Below are positions 1 to 5,786 of a stretch of 6,927 nt of DNA, in pieces. The stretch comes from Desulfobacterales bacterium. GTDB lineage: Bacteria > Desulfobacterota > Desulfobacteria > Desulfobacterales > SpSt-501. The stretch covers positions 1-6,927 of the forward strand of contig JALOOS010000138.1 of assembly GCA_025454275.1 (NCBI GenBank). The letters are read 5' to 3'. A program made the translations under genes and the position numbers. How positions within the stretch are numbered: position 1 is the stretch's first letter; every line of letters begins with the position of its first letter. The notes beneath the pieces are model-generated. The model had not been told where the DNA came from. It did not search any database and saw only the letters and a program-made list of their open reading frames with translations.

Positions 1-828
1 GGAAGGAGGCCGACCGGGCGGCGAGTGCCGCCATCTACCGGCGCTGCCGGGAGGCCGGCATCAATTTTTTCGACTGCGCCAACGTCTATGCGAACGGGGC
101 GTCCGAAAAGATCCTGGGGGAGCTGGTGGCATCGGAGCGCCATGAGCTCATCCTCGCCTCGAAGGTCGGCGGGGTGATGGGGCCGGGCGTGAACCGCGAG
201 GGGCTCTCGCGGCGCCACATCCTTCAAGAGTGCGACGCGAGCCTGCAGCGGCTCGGCACCGATTGGGTCGACATCTATTTCGCCCACCGCTTCGACGCCC
301 GGGTTCCGGTCGAGGAGAGCCTGCGGGCTTTCGACACGCTGGTGCAGCAGGGCAAGGTGCGGTATCTGGGGGTCAGCAACTGGGCGGCCTGGCAGATCGC
401 GCGGGCCCTCGGCATCAGCGCCTGTAACGCTGGCGCTCGACGCCGGGATGGGGGTCATCACCTACAGCCCCCTCGGCGGGGGGCTGCTCACTGGAAAATA
501 CGGCGCGTCACCGGCTCCGGGCTCCGGGCGGCTCGCCGAGAACCCGTTGTACACGCGCCGCTATGCCGATGGTTGGATGTTCGAGGCTGCCCAAGGCCTG
601 ACCGCGATAGCGGCGGAGGCGGGGATCTCGCCGGTGAGCCTGGCCGTCGCCTGGGCGGCCCGCCACCCGGCGGTGAGCTGTCCCATCATCGGGGCCCGCA
701 GCCTCGAGCAACTCGAGCCTTCACTGGCGGCCGCCGACGTCGAGATCCCCCCCGATCTCTACACGGCACTCTGCCGGCTCGTCCCGGCGCCACCCCCGGC
801 AACGGACCGTACGGAGGAGCGGGTCTGA
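1..828 (+). pseudogene. Aldo/keto reductase, 5'-truncated by the window edge and broken by an internal deletion/frameshift
   Basis: The family consists of NAD(P)H-dependent carbonyl reductases with a TIM-barrel fold, acting in the cytoplasm. The first part reads in frame from position 3. All four catalytic tetrad residues are visible there: Asp (72-74) in FFDCANVY, Tyr (87-89), Lys (162-164) in LASKVGG and His (285-287) in IYFAH. The stretch KVRYLGVSNWAAW is also typical. After ALGIS (about 419) this frame becomes nonsense. Family sequence resumes in another frame from about 430 with LALDAGMGVITYSPLGGGLLTGKY-like text and continues through SLAVAWAARHP and PIIGARSLEQL to the TGA at 826-828. 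About 25-30 residues that normally lie between these blocks, including a barrel strand, are missing. One deletion of a length not divisible by three explains both faults. The true start lies left of the window, with about 30 residues missing. The substrate cannot be predicted. An assembly error is possible instead of a real pseudogene. Confidence 0.85.
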
Positions 829-880
829 GGCCGACCCGTACGGCTACCGCTCACCCCGGCAAGCAGTGCTGGTGGACCAC

Positions 881-1411
881 TCATCCCAGATCGGGCTCGA
901 TCTGCAGGGTGTCGTTGAAGCGGTTGACCATATTGGCAAGGGCGATCACCATCACGAGCTCGACAATCTCGTCCTCGGAATAATAGCGGCTCAGCCAGTT
1001 GAGCACAGAGGCGTCGATCGTGGAGGCCCCGCGGGTCACGAGATCGGCAAACCGGAGGGTGGCCCGCTCCTTCTCATCGAAGGCCGGGCTGTTCTGGTAA
1101 AAGCGCAACGCCTCGATCTGCTGATCGGTCACGCCGGCCTGCTTGGCCGATGCCGTGTGGGCGCGCAGGCAGTACTGGCAGGCGTTGATGCTCGCGGTTT
1201 TCAAGTAGGCCAACTCCTTGAGCTTCGCCGGCACGCGGCCCTTCAGCATGACCGCGTTGTAGAAGGGCACGAAGCGTTTCAGCGCAGCCGGAAACCGGGC
1301 CATGACGGCGAAGACGTTGGGCATCCTGCCGATGGCGGCGTGCATCCCGTCAAAGATCTCACCGATGCTGGCATCTGCCTGGTTCTTGGCAAGCGGTGCG
1401 GGTACTCCCAT
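881..1411 (-). CDS. Carboxymuconolactone decarboxylase / AhpD-like alkylhydroperoxidase family protein
   Basis: A 176-residue, mainly helical protein. It carries the AhpD-type redox motif CQYCLRAH (Cys78, Cys81, His85), preceded by a conserved Glu67 in KLKELAYLKTASINAC. Family members use the CxxC pair with the nearby Glu/His relay in thiol-dependent peroxide reduction. The C-terminal ANMVNRFNDTL stretch resembles the peroxidase-related subgroup. The protein is probably cytoplasmic, as no signal peptide or membrane segment is visible. The ATG at 1409-1411 is chosen because AAAGGA (minus strand, 1420-1425) sits 8 nt upstream. A GTG ten codons earlier (1439-1441) keeps the frame but has no ribosome site. 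The gene lies 78 bp downstream of the DUF456 gene on the same strand and converges on the broken aldo/keto reductase with a 52-bp gap. The physiological substrate and electron donor are unknown, and non-enzymatic or other CMD roles remain possible. Confidence 0.88.
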   Translation of the reverse strand: MGVPAPLAKNQADASIGEIFDGMHAAIGRMPNVFAVMARFPAALKRFVPFYNAVMLKGRVPAKLKELAYLKTASINACQYCLRAHTASAKQAGVTDQQIEALRFYQNSPAFDEKERATLRFADLVTRGASTIDASVLNWLSRYYSEDEIVELVMVIALANMVNRFNDTLQIEPDLG

Positions 1412-1419
1412 GGATGGCG

Positions 1420-1425
1420 TCCTTT
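1420..1425 (-). promoter_or_regulatory. Ribosome binding site of the AhpD-like gene
   Basis: On the minus strand AAAGGA lies 8 nt before the ATG at 1409-1411. It decides the start against the in-frame GTG at 1439-1441, which lacks any purine-rich site upstream. Confidence 0.6.
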
Positions 1426-1489
1426 CTTTAAGATGTATCACGCAGATTGGATGGCACGCCTCAGGTCTCGATAAAAAAGGCGGCTGGGG

Positions 1490-1996
1490 TCAATCGATCA
1501 TGTAGGCGATGAGAAATATTCCCACCATGGTGAAGGCAAGCACGAGCTTCACCAGCGTGCCGAAGATGAACCCGACCCAGGTCCAGGCACCTACCCGCCC
1601 CGCCCCGGCGGCACTGCCGCGCGATAGGAATTCACCGGCCACCGCGCCGATGAAGGGGCCGATGACAATCCCCGCGATCCCGAAGAAAAGGCCCACGACG
1701 GTGCCGATGGCGGCGCCGATAAGGGCGCTGCGGCTGGCGCCGGCCCGCTTTGCTCCCAGGCTGGCGGCGATCAGGTCCACCAGGAAGGAGAGTGCGGTCA
1801 GCCCCGCCAGCACGATCAGGACCGCCCCTCCCACCCGCTGAAAGCCGTCCGCCCAGGCGGCGGTCAAAAGCCCCGCGAACACCAGGGGCGCCCCCGGCAG
1901 CGCCGGCAGGAGGGTCCCGGCCAGGCCGGCGAGGATCAGAAGTGCCGCCAGTACCCAGGCAAGGGTGGTTGCAACCTCAGGTCCTACGGTGGGCAT
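1490..1996 (-). CDS. DUF456 family small integral membrane protein
   Basis: A 168-residue, very hydrophobic protein rich in Gly and Ala. Likely membrane segments fall near residues 12-48 (a hairpin broken by LPALPGAPL), 56-80, 91-122 and 138-166. The LPALPGAPLVFAGLLTAAWADGF block and the later glycine-rich GxxxG-type segment with PFIGAVAGEFLSRG are characteristic of the DUF456 family, whose molecular function is not established. It is located in the cytoplasmic membrane. The ATG at 1994-1996 is preferred because AGGTGA (minus strand, 2002-2007) lies 5 nt upstream. The in-frame GTG three codons earlier (2003-2005) falls inside that ribosome site. A candidate promoter reads toward it at 2043-2069. 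The AhpD-like gene follows 78 bp downstream, with no convincing terminator between, so the two may be co-transcribed. It is divergent from the ornithine operon. Family assignment is from motif memory; nothing points to a substrate. Confidence 0.82.
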   Translation of the reverse strand: MPTVGPEVATTLAWVLAALLILAGLAGTLLPALPGAPLVFAGLLTAAWADGFQRVGGAVLIVLAGLTALSFLVDLIAASLGAKRAGASRSALIGAAIGTVVGLFFGIAGIVIGPFIGAVAGEFLSRGSAAGAGRVGAWTWVGFIFGTLVKLVLAFTMVGIFLIAYMID

Positions 1997-2001
1997 GGAT
2001 T

Positions 2002-2007
2002 TCACCT
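2002..2007 (-). promoter_or_regulatory. Ribosome binding site of the DUF456 gene
   Basis: AGGTGA on the minus strand, 5 nt before the ATG at 1994-1996. It overlaps the alternative GTG start at 2003-2005, which argues for the downstream ATG. Confidence 0.55.
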
Positions 2008-2042
2008 GTTAGCGAGGGGTCCGCCCGTTCATTTGTTCTGAA

Positions 2043-2069
2043 TTTATAACGAGCCGACGGCCCTGGCAA
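2043..2069 (-). promoter_or_regulatory. Candidate sigma-70-type promoter for the DUF456 gene
   Basis: On the minus strand TTGCCA (2064-2069) is followed after 15 bp by TATAAA (2043-2048). The -10 matches the consensus at five of six positions. The spacer is shorter than the usual 16-18 bp. Transcription would start near 2035, giving a leader of about 40 nt before the ATG at 1996. It is an inference from two hexamers in an AT-richer patch of a GC-rich window. Confidence 0.35.
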
Positions 2070-2114
2070 TAGCCGCTCCCGGATCCGGAGTCGTTTCTGC
2101 CGCCAATCCCTTTT

Positions 2115-2143
2115 TTGACCTCTTATCAGGTTGATGGTATGAC
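2115..2143 (+). promoter_or_regulatory. Candidate sigma-70-type promoter for the ornithine/carbamoyl-phosphate operon
   Basis: TTGACC (2115-2120), a 17-bp spacer, then TATGAC (2138-2143). The -35 matches five of six consensus bases and the -10 four of six, at ideal spacing. Start would be near 2150, giving a leader of roughly 110 nt that contains the REP-like hairpin and a short GC palindrome before the rocD start. It is divergent from the minus-strand candidate at 2043-2069, so a shared regulator could bind between them, but no operator is evident. Confidence 0.38.
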
Positions 2144-2174
2144 GCTTTCAAGCAAGTTTCGTTTTCTTTCTGTG

Positions 2175-2219
2175 GGAGCGGCTTCCAGCCGCGATGAGGT
2201 CCCGGCTGGAAGCCGCTCC
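2175..2219. repeat. REP-like inverted pair (BIME-like palindrome)
   Basis: The arms GGAGCGGCTTCCAGCCG (2175-2191) and CGGCTGGAAGCCGCTCC (2203-2219) are perfect 17-bp reverse complements separated by 11 nt. Each arm can also fold alone (GCGGCT-TCC-AGCCGC in the left arm). The left unit has a GTGG tetranucleotide at its foot (2172-2175: GTGG), as in REP elements mobilised by RAYT (TnpA-REP) transposases. Two REPs facing each other form a BIME-like unit. It sits between the candidate promoter and the rocD start, so the transcript leader would carry a very stable stem-loop. No T tract follows, so it is unlikely to be an intrinsic terminator. No RAYT gene lies in the window. Confidence 0.75.
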
Positions 2220-2229
2220 TGGCAAAAGA

Positions 2230-2241
2230 CCCCCGCGGGGG
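2230..2241. repeat. 12-bp GC palindrome in the rocD leader
   Basis: CCCCCGCGGGGG is a perfect palindrome 22 bp before the rocD start codon, just downstream of the REP-like pair. It may add structure to the leader or be chance in GC-rich DNA. Confidence 0.35.
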
Positions 2242-2253
2242 CATCTCCGCCGC

Positions 2254-2257
2254 AGGA
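2254..2257 (+). promoter_or_regulatory. Ribosome binding site of rocD
   Basis: AGGA followed by 6 nt (AAAACG) and the ATG at 2264. It is well placed and supports that start. Confidence 0.6.
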
Positions 2258-2263
2258 AAAACG

Positions 2264-3475
2264 ATGAGGGACAGCCGCTACTTCATTGACCTGGAGCAGC
2301 AGTTCGGGGCGTTCAACTACAAACCCCTCGACGTGGTGCTCCACCGCGGCCAGGGGATCTGGGTCTGGGACGTCGAGGGCCATCGCTACCTGGATTGTCT
2401 TGCGGCCTACTCGGCCGTGAACCAGGGCCATTGCCACCCGAAGATACTGAAGACCCTGATCGACCAGGCCCAGACCCTCTGCCTGACCTCGCGCGCCTTC
2501 CGGAACGACCAGCTGGGACCGTTCTACCAGGAGGTGTGCGCGCTCACCCGCTCGCACCGGGTGCTGCCCATGAACAGCGGGGCCGAGGCGGTCGAGACGG
2601 TCATCAAATCGGTGCGCAAATGGGGGTATGAGGTCAAGGGGATTCCCCGCGACCGGGCGGAGGTGATCGTCTGCGCCGGCAATTTCCACGGCCGCACGCT
2701 CGCGATCGTCGGCTTCAGCACCGACCCCAAATCGCGCGCGGGCTTCGGCCCCTTCGCCCCGGGCTTCACCGTCATCCCCTTCGGCGATGCCGCCGCGCTG
2801 GAGCGCGCCATCACCCCGCATACGGTCGCTTTCCTCGTTGAGCCGATCCAGGGCGAGGCCGGGGTCATTATCCCGCCGCGGGGCTATCTGCAGGAGGTCC
2901 GGCGGATCTGCACCGCGCACAACGTCGTGCTCATCCTGGACGAGATCCAGACCGGCCTGGGCCGCACGGGCCGGCTGCTGGCCGAAGAGCACGAGGGGAT
3001 CGAGGCCGACATCACGCTGGTCGGAAAAGCCCTATCCGGAGGGTTCTACCCCGTCTCGGCCGTTCTCTCGACGAGCGAAGTCCTGGGCGTGCTGCGCCCC
3101 GGCGAGCACGGCAGCACCTTCGGGGGCAACCCGCTCGCTTGTGCCGTCGCCCGCACGGCCCTGAGGGTGCTGGTGGAGGAGGGGATGATCGAGAATTCCG
3201 AAAAAATGGGGGAATTTTTCCTTGCGGGCCTGCGCGCGATTCGAAGCCCGCTGATCAAGGAGGTGCGCGGCCGGGGGCTGATGATCGGCCTCGAGCTTCA
3301 GCCGGAGGCGGGCGGCGCCCGGCGGTTCTGCCAAGCGCTCAAAGAGCGCGGCATCCTATGTAAGGACACCCACGAGCACACCATTCGATTTTCCCCTCCG
3401 CTCGTCATTCAACGCCCGGATATCGAGTGGGCGCTCGATCGGATCCTCCCGGTGTTTGCGAGCGCAGGCCCGTGA
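2264..3475 (+). CDS. rocD: Ornithine--oxo-acid (ornithine delta-) aminotransferase
   Basis: A PLP-dependent class III (fold type I) aminotransferase. It moves the delta-amino group of ornithine to 2-oxoglutarate, giving glutamate-5-semialdehyde (then pyrroline-5-carboxylate) and glutamate in the cytoplasm. Its 403 residues match the usual length. NYKPLDVVLHRGQGIWVWDVEG and SAVNQGHCHPKI are hallmarks of the ornithine enzyme. Aligned by eye to human OAT, the substrate residues are kept: Tyr19, Tyr49, Arg144, Glu198 and Arg376. So are the cofactor residues: SGAEA 105-109, Phe141-His142, Asp226 and Gln229 in DEIQTGLGRTG, the Schiff-base Lys255 in VGKALSGGFYPVSA, and Thr285 in GSTFGGNP. The start has a good ribosome site. 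It is the first gene of the run with the carbamoyltransferase (79 bp on), carbamate kinase and COG2403 NTPase, which favours ornithine catabolism. N-acetylornithine aminotransferase is the main alternative, but the OAT-specific tyrosines argue against it. Confidence 0.95.
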   Translation: MRDSRYFIDLEQQFGAFNYKPLDVVLHRGQGIWVWDVEGHRYLDCLAAYSAVNQGHCHPKILKTLIDQAQTLCLTSRAFRNDQLGPFYQEVCALTRSHRVLPMNSGAEAVETVIKSVRKWGYEVKGIPRDRAEVIVCAGNFHGRTLAIVGFSTDPKSRAGFGPFAPGFTVIPFGDAAALERAITPHTVAFLVEPIQGEAGVIIPPRGYLQEVRRICTAHNVVLILDEIQTGLGRTGRLLAEEHEGIEADITLVGKALSGGFYPVSAVLSTSEVLGVLRPGEHGSTFGGNPLACAVARTALRVLVEEGMIENSEKMGEFFLAGLRAIRSPLIKEVRGRGLMIGLELQPEAGGARRFCQALKERGILCKDTHEHTIRFSPPLVIQRPDIEWALDRILPVFASAGP

Positions 3476-3545
3476 GGGCGGCGGATCCTCCCGCCGGCGA
3501 ACCCCATCAACCCGGCGGCAGCCGAAACGGGCCCGCCGCAAAAAA

Positions 3546-3549
3546 GGAA
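3546..3549 (+). promoter_or_regulatory. Ribosome binding site of the ornithine carbamoyltransferase gene
   Basis: The purine run AAAAAGGAA (3541-3549) places GGAA 5 nt before the ATG at 3555. This fixes the start at MKLTGRHFLK. The open frame continues upstream, but the family N-terminus begins here. Confidence 0.6.
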
Positions 3550-3554
3550 CCCAC

Positions 3555-4553
3555 ATGAAGCTCACTGGCAGGCACTTTTTAAAATTGCTGGATTTCTCCC
3601 CGGCGGAAATCGAGTTCCTGCTGGACCTTTCGGCCGAGCTCAAGCAGGCCCGGCGTGCCGGCCGGGAGCTCCGGCGGCTTGAGGGCCGGCAGATCGCGCT
3701 GATCTTCGAGAAGACCTCGACCCGGACCCGTTGCGCCTTCGAAGCGGCTGCCCACGACCAGGGCGCCCACGTGACCTATCTCGACCCCGCCGGCTCGCAG
3801 ATCGGCAAGAAGGAGTCGATCCGGGATACCGCGCGGGTGCTCGGGCGGATGTACCACGGCATCGAGTACCGCGGCTTCGAGCAGGACAAGGTCGAGGAGC
3901 TGGCCCGCTATGCCGGTGTTCCGGTCTGGAACGGGCTGACCAACGAGTTCCACCCCACCCAGGCCCTTGCCGACCTGCTCACCATGCGGGAGCACGGCGC
4001 GAAACCGCTCCGGCAGACGGCCTTCGCCTTCCTGGGCGACGGGCGCAACAACGTGGCCAACTCGCTGCTGGTCGGCGCCGCCAAGACGGGGATGGACTTT
4101 CGGGTGGTCGCCCCGGCGCCGCTTCAGCCGAACCCGGAGCTGCTCAGGGCGGCCCGCGGGATCGCGCAGCAGACCGGGGCGCGGATCACCGTCACCGATG
4201 AGATCGCGCAGGGGGTTCGCGGCTGTGATTTTCTCTATACCGACGTGTGGGTGTCGATGGGTGAGCCCGATGCCGTCTGGGAGGAGCGCATCCGGCTGCT
4301 TCGCCCCTACCAGGTCAACCCCGCCGCCATGGAGAGGACCGGTAACCCGGCGGTGAAATTCCTGCATTGCCTGCCCGCCTTCCACGACCGGCAGACCGAG
4401 ATCGGGGAGGCCATTTTCCGGAGGTTCGGGCTTGAGGCGATGGAGGTGACCGATCAGGTCTTCGAGTCGCCCGCCTCGGTCGTTTTCGACCAGGCCGAGA
4501 ACCGGCTGCACACCATCAAGGCCATCCTGGTGGCGACTTTAAGTAACGAATAA
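3555..4553 (+). CDS. arcB: Ornithine carbamoyltransferase, catabolic ArcB-like
   Basis: A 332-residue cytoplasmic enzyme interconverting ornithine plus carbamoyl phosphate with citrulline plus phosphate. The carbamoyl-phosphate site STRTR (55-59, in FEKTSTRTRCAFE) and HPTQ (133-136) are present. So are the ornithine-side VWVSMGE (231-237), the HCLPAFH loop with its Cys272, and Arg317 in AENRLHTIKAIL. The full length and the DQGAHVTYLDP, SQIGKKESIRDTARVLGRM and GNPAVKFLHCLPAFH blocks resemble ArcB and the closely related E. coli ArgF/ArgI. Sequence alone cannot fully separate catabolic from biosynthetic use. The carbamate kinase gene immediately downstream favours the catabolic, citrulline-splitting direction. 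The last codons (ATLSNE) run into an AAGTAACGA repeat, so the extreme C-terminus is partly repeat-encoded. It lies 79 bp after rocD, then a repeat-rich 241-bp spacer separates it from arcC. Confidence 0.94.
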   Translation: MKLTGRHFLKLLDFSPAEIEFLLDLSAELKQARRAGRELRRLEGRQIALIFEKTSTRTRCAFEAAAHDQGAHVTYLDPAGSQIGKKESIRDTARVLGRMYHGIEYRGFEQDKVEELARYAGVPVWNGLTNEFHPTQALADLLTMREHGAKPLRQTAFAFLGDGRNNVANSLLVGAAKTGMDFRVVAPAPLQPNPELLRAARGIAQQTGARITVTDEIAQGVRGCDFLYTDVWVSMGEPDAVWEERIRLLRPYQVNPAAMERTGNPAVKFLHCLPAFHDRQTEIGEAIFRRFGLEAMEVTDQVFESPASVVFDQAENRLHTIKAILVATLSNE

Positions 4554-4570
4554 CGAGCAACAAGTAACGA
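4541..4570 (+). repeat. AACGA-type short repeats spanning the carbamoyltransferase stop codon
   Basis: AAGTAACGA occurs at 4541-4549 and again at 4562-4570, with ATAACGAG between. A related GCAACGAGAGCAA lies at 4771-4783, near the kinase start. The first copy encodes the last residues (SNE) and abuts the TAA stop at 4551-4553. It is a low-complexity spacer repeat of unknown function. Confidence 0.55.
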
Positions 4571-4589
4571 GGGGAGGACGGAGGTTCAG

Positions 4590-4625
4590 TCGGGGTCGGT
4601 ATCGCTATCGGAATCGGTGTCGTCA
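4590..4625. repeat. Degenerate TCGNNN hexamer tract, left copy
   Basis: Six consecutive 6-bp units: TCGGGG, TCGGTA, TCGCTA, TCGGAA, TCGGTG, TCGTCA. The first three bases are constant in every unit. The 16-bp stretch GTCGGGGTCGGTATCG (4589-4604) is the exact reverse complement of 4689-4704 in the right copy. It is in the intergenic spacer between the carbamoyltransferase and carbamate kinase genes and is non-coding. Confidence 0.75.
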
Positions 4626-4673
4626 TTTCAGATTTACGTCCTCAGCCTGTCATCCCGTCCCCGAGGGCAAAGG

Positions 4674-4709
4674 TCTCGATATCGAACCCGATACCGACCC
4701 CGACCCCGA
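4674..4709. repeat. Degenerate hexamer tract, right copy, inverted (NNNCGA)
   Basis: Six consecutive units ending in CGA: TCTCGA, TATCGA, ACCCGA, TACCGA, CCCCGA, CCCCGA. This is the mirror orientation of the left tract, the same 36-bp length. With the left copy it can form a 16-bp perfect stem (CGATACCGACCCCGAC at 4689-4704) closing an 84-nt loop in the transcript. The remainder of the spacer (4626-4673 and 4710-4794) shows no gene or clear terminator. Confidence 0.75.
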
Positions 4710-4794
4710 TGCGCGTTACCTTCCCCTATGGATCGGAAAATAAAATAAGCGTCGGAGTTTAAGGAAACCAGCAACGAGAGCAAAAAACTGAAAG

Positions 4795-5736
4795 ATGAAT
4801 CCTTCTGACAAACCGCTTTTGCTCATCGCCCTTGGCGGCAACGCCCTGATCCGGAAAGGTCAGAAGGGCACGGCCGAGGAGCAGTTCGCCAACCTGAAGG
4901 CTCCCATGCGCCAGGTTGCGCGCCTCTCCCGGGACTACCGTCTCGTGATCACCCACGGCAACGGCCCCCAGGCCGGAAACCTTCTGCTCCAGCAGGAGAG
5001 CTGCCGCGAGGTGCCCGACATGCCGCTCGAAATCATCGTCGCCATGACCCAGGGGCAGATCGGGTACATGATCGAATCGACCCTGGACCGGGCCCTGATG
5101 GAGATCGGCGTCACCAACGAGCAGCTCTTCGTCTCCCTGATCTCCTACGTCGTGGTGGATGAGAAGGATCCGGCCTTTCAAAACCCCACCAAGCCGATCG
5201 GCCCTTTCCACAGCGAAGAGGAGGCCCGGCGCCTGCCCTACACGATGGTCAGGACCGACAAGGGCTATCGGCGGGTGGTGGCGAGCCCCGCGCCGCTCGC
5301 GATCGTCGAGCACCGCGAGATCAAGAAGCTGATTGAAACAGGCTTCATCGTCATCTGCTGCGGTGGGGGCGGAATCCCGGTGATCCGCAAGGATCGCAAG
5401 TTCCGGGGGGTGGACGCCGTCATCGATAAAGACCTGGCCAGTGCCGTGCTCGCGGCCGAGATCAAGGCCGACGCCTTCCTTATCGCCTCCGATGTGGCCG
5501 GGGTCTGCCTCGATTGGGGCACGCCGCAACAAAGGCAGCTCTGCCGGGTATCGGCGGCCGAGCTGGAGGGCTACCGGGCGCAGGGCCATTTCCCGGCCGG
5601 TTCCATGGGCCCCAAGGTCCAGGCGCTCCTCCAGTTCCACCGGGCCACAGGAAACCGCGGCATCATCTGCCACCTCGAGGACATCGAGCGCGCCGTCGCG
5701 GGGGCGGCGGGGACCGAGGTGGGCATGCCTTATTGA
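4795..5736 (+). CDS. arcC: Carbamate kinase
   Basis: A cytoplasmic amino-acid-kinase-fold enzyme that transfers phosphate between carbamoyl phosphate and ADP, yielding ATP and carbamate (which breaks down to CO2 and NH3). Its 313 residues are the usual length. Motifs in order: GGNA (14-17), HGNGPQ (54-59), AMTQGQIGYM (83-92), the PTKPIGPF segment (131-138) that belongs to the carbamate kinase protruding subdomain, GGGGIPV (190-196), VIDKDLASAVLA (209-220) and FPAGSMGPKV (266-275). These distinguish it from glutamate 5-kinase, acetylglutamate kinase and UMP kinase. The ribosome site is weak: only AAAG next to the ATG, with GAGAG 14 nt upstream. This may lower its expression relative to the preceding genes. 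It lies between the ornithine carbamoyltransferase, which can supply carbamoyl phosphate from citrulline, and the COG2403 NTPase 50 bp on. The reverse, carbamoyl-phosphate-forming, direction is chemically possible. Confidence 0.96.
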   Translation: MNPSDKPLLLIALGGNALIRKGQKGTAEEQFANLKAPMRQVARLSRDYRLVITHGNGPQAGNLLLQQESCREVPDMPLEIIVAMTQGQIGYMIESTLDRALMEIGVTNEQLFVSLISYVVVDEKDPAFQNPTKPIGPFHSEEEARRLPYTMVRTDKGYRRVVASPAPLAIVEHREIKKLIETGFIVICCGGGGIPVIRKDRKFRGVDAVIDKDLASAVLAAEIKADAFLIASDVAGVCLDWGTPQQRQLCRVSAAELEGYRAQGHFPAGSMGPKVQALLQFHRATGNRGIICHLEDIERAVAGAAGTEVGMPY

Positions 5737-5786
5737 GGCGGGCTGACGGGCCGACCGGCGACCGGCTGACCCAGAAACAAGCATCC

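Noticed and set aside
820..838. Stem CGGGTC-TGAGGCC-GACCCG over the aldo/keto reductase stop, with CCGTACGG at 807-814 and 836-843, as a terminator
   Set aside because: Only a 6-bp stem and no following T tract. The palindromic CCGTACGG pair is noted but too short to call.
866..1474. Plus-strand open frame opposite the AhpD-like gene
   Set aside because: The minus strand encodes the CxxC/His motif and has a good ribosome site; the plus-strand product is low-complexity shadow sequence.
1471..1489. A/T run near 1471-1478 as a terminator of the minus-strand DUF456 gene
   Set aside because: On the minus strand a T6 run is present (CCTTTTTTAT), but no adequate GC stem precedes it.
2126..2992. 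Long minus-strand open frame opposite rocD
   Set aside because: It lies antisense to a well-supported aminotransferase. Its translation is Arg/Asp/Gly/His-rich without family motifs, a usual effect of GC-rich codon bias.
3579..4511. Long minus-strand open frame opposite the ornithine carbamoyltransferase gene
   Set aside because: Antisense to a gene with intact catalytic motifs; composition is biased and no domain is recognisable.
4590..4709. CRISPR-like array in the arcB-arcC spacer
   Set aside because: The units are 6 bp and contiguous without spacers, and the two tracts are inverted, which is incompatible with a CRISPR array.
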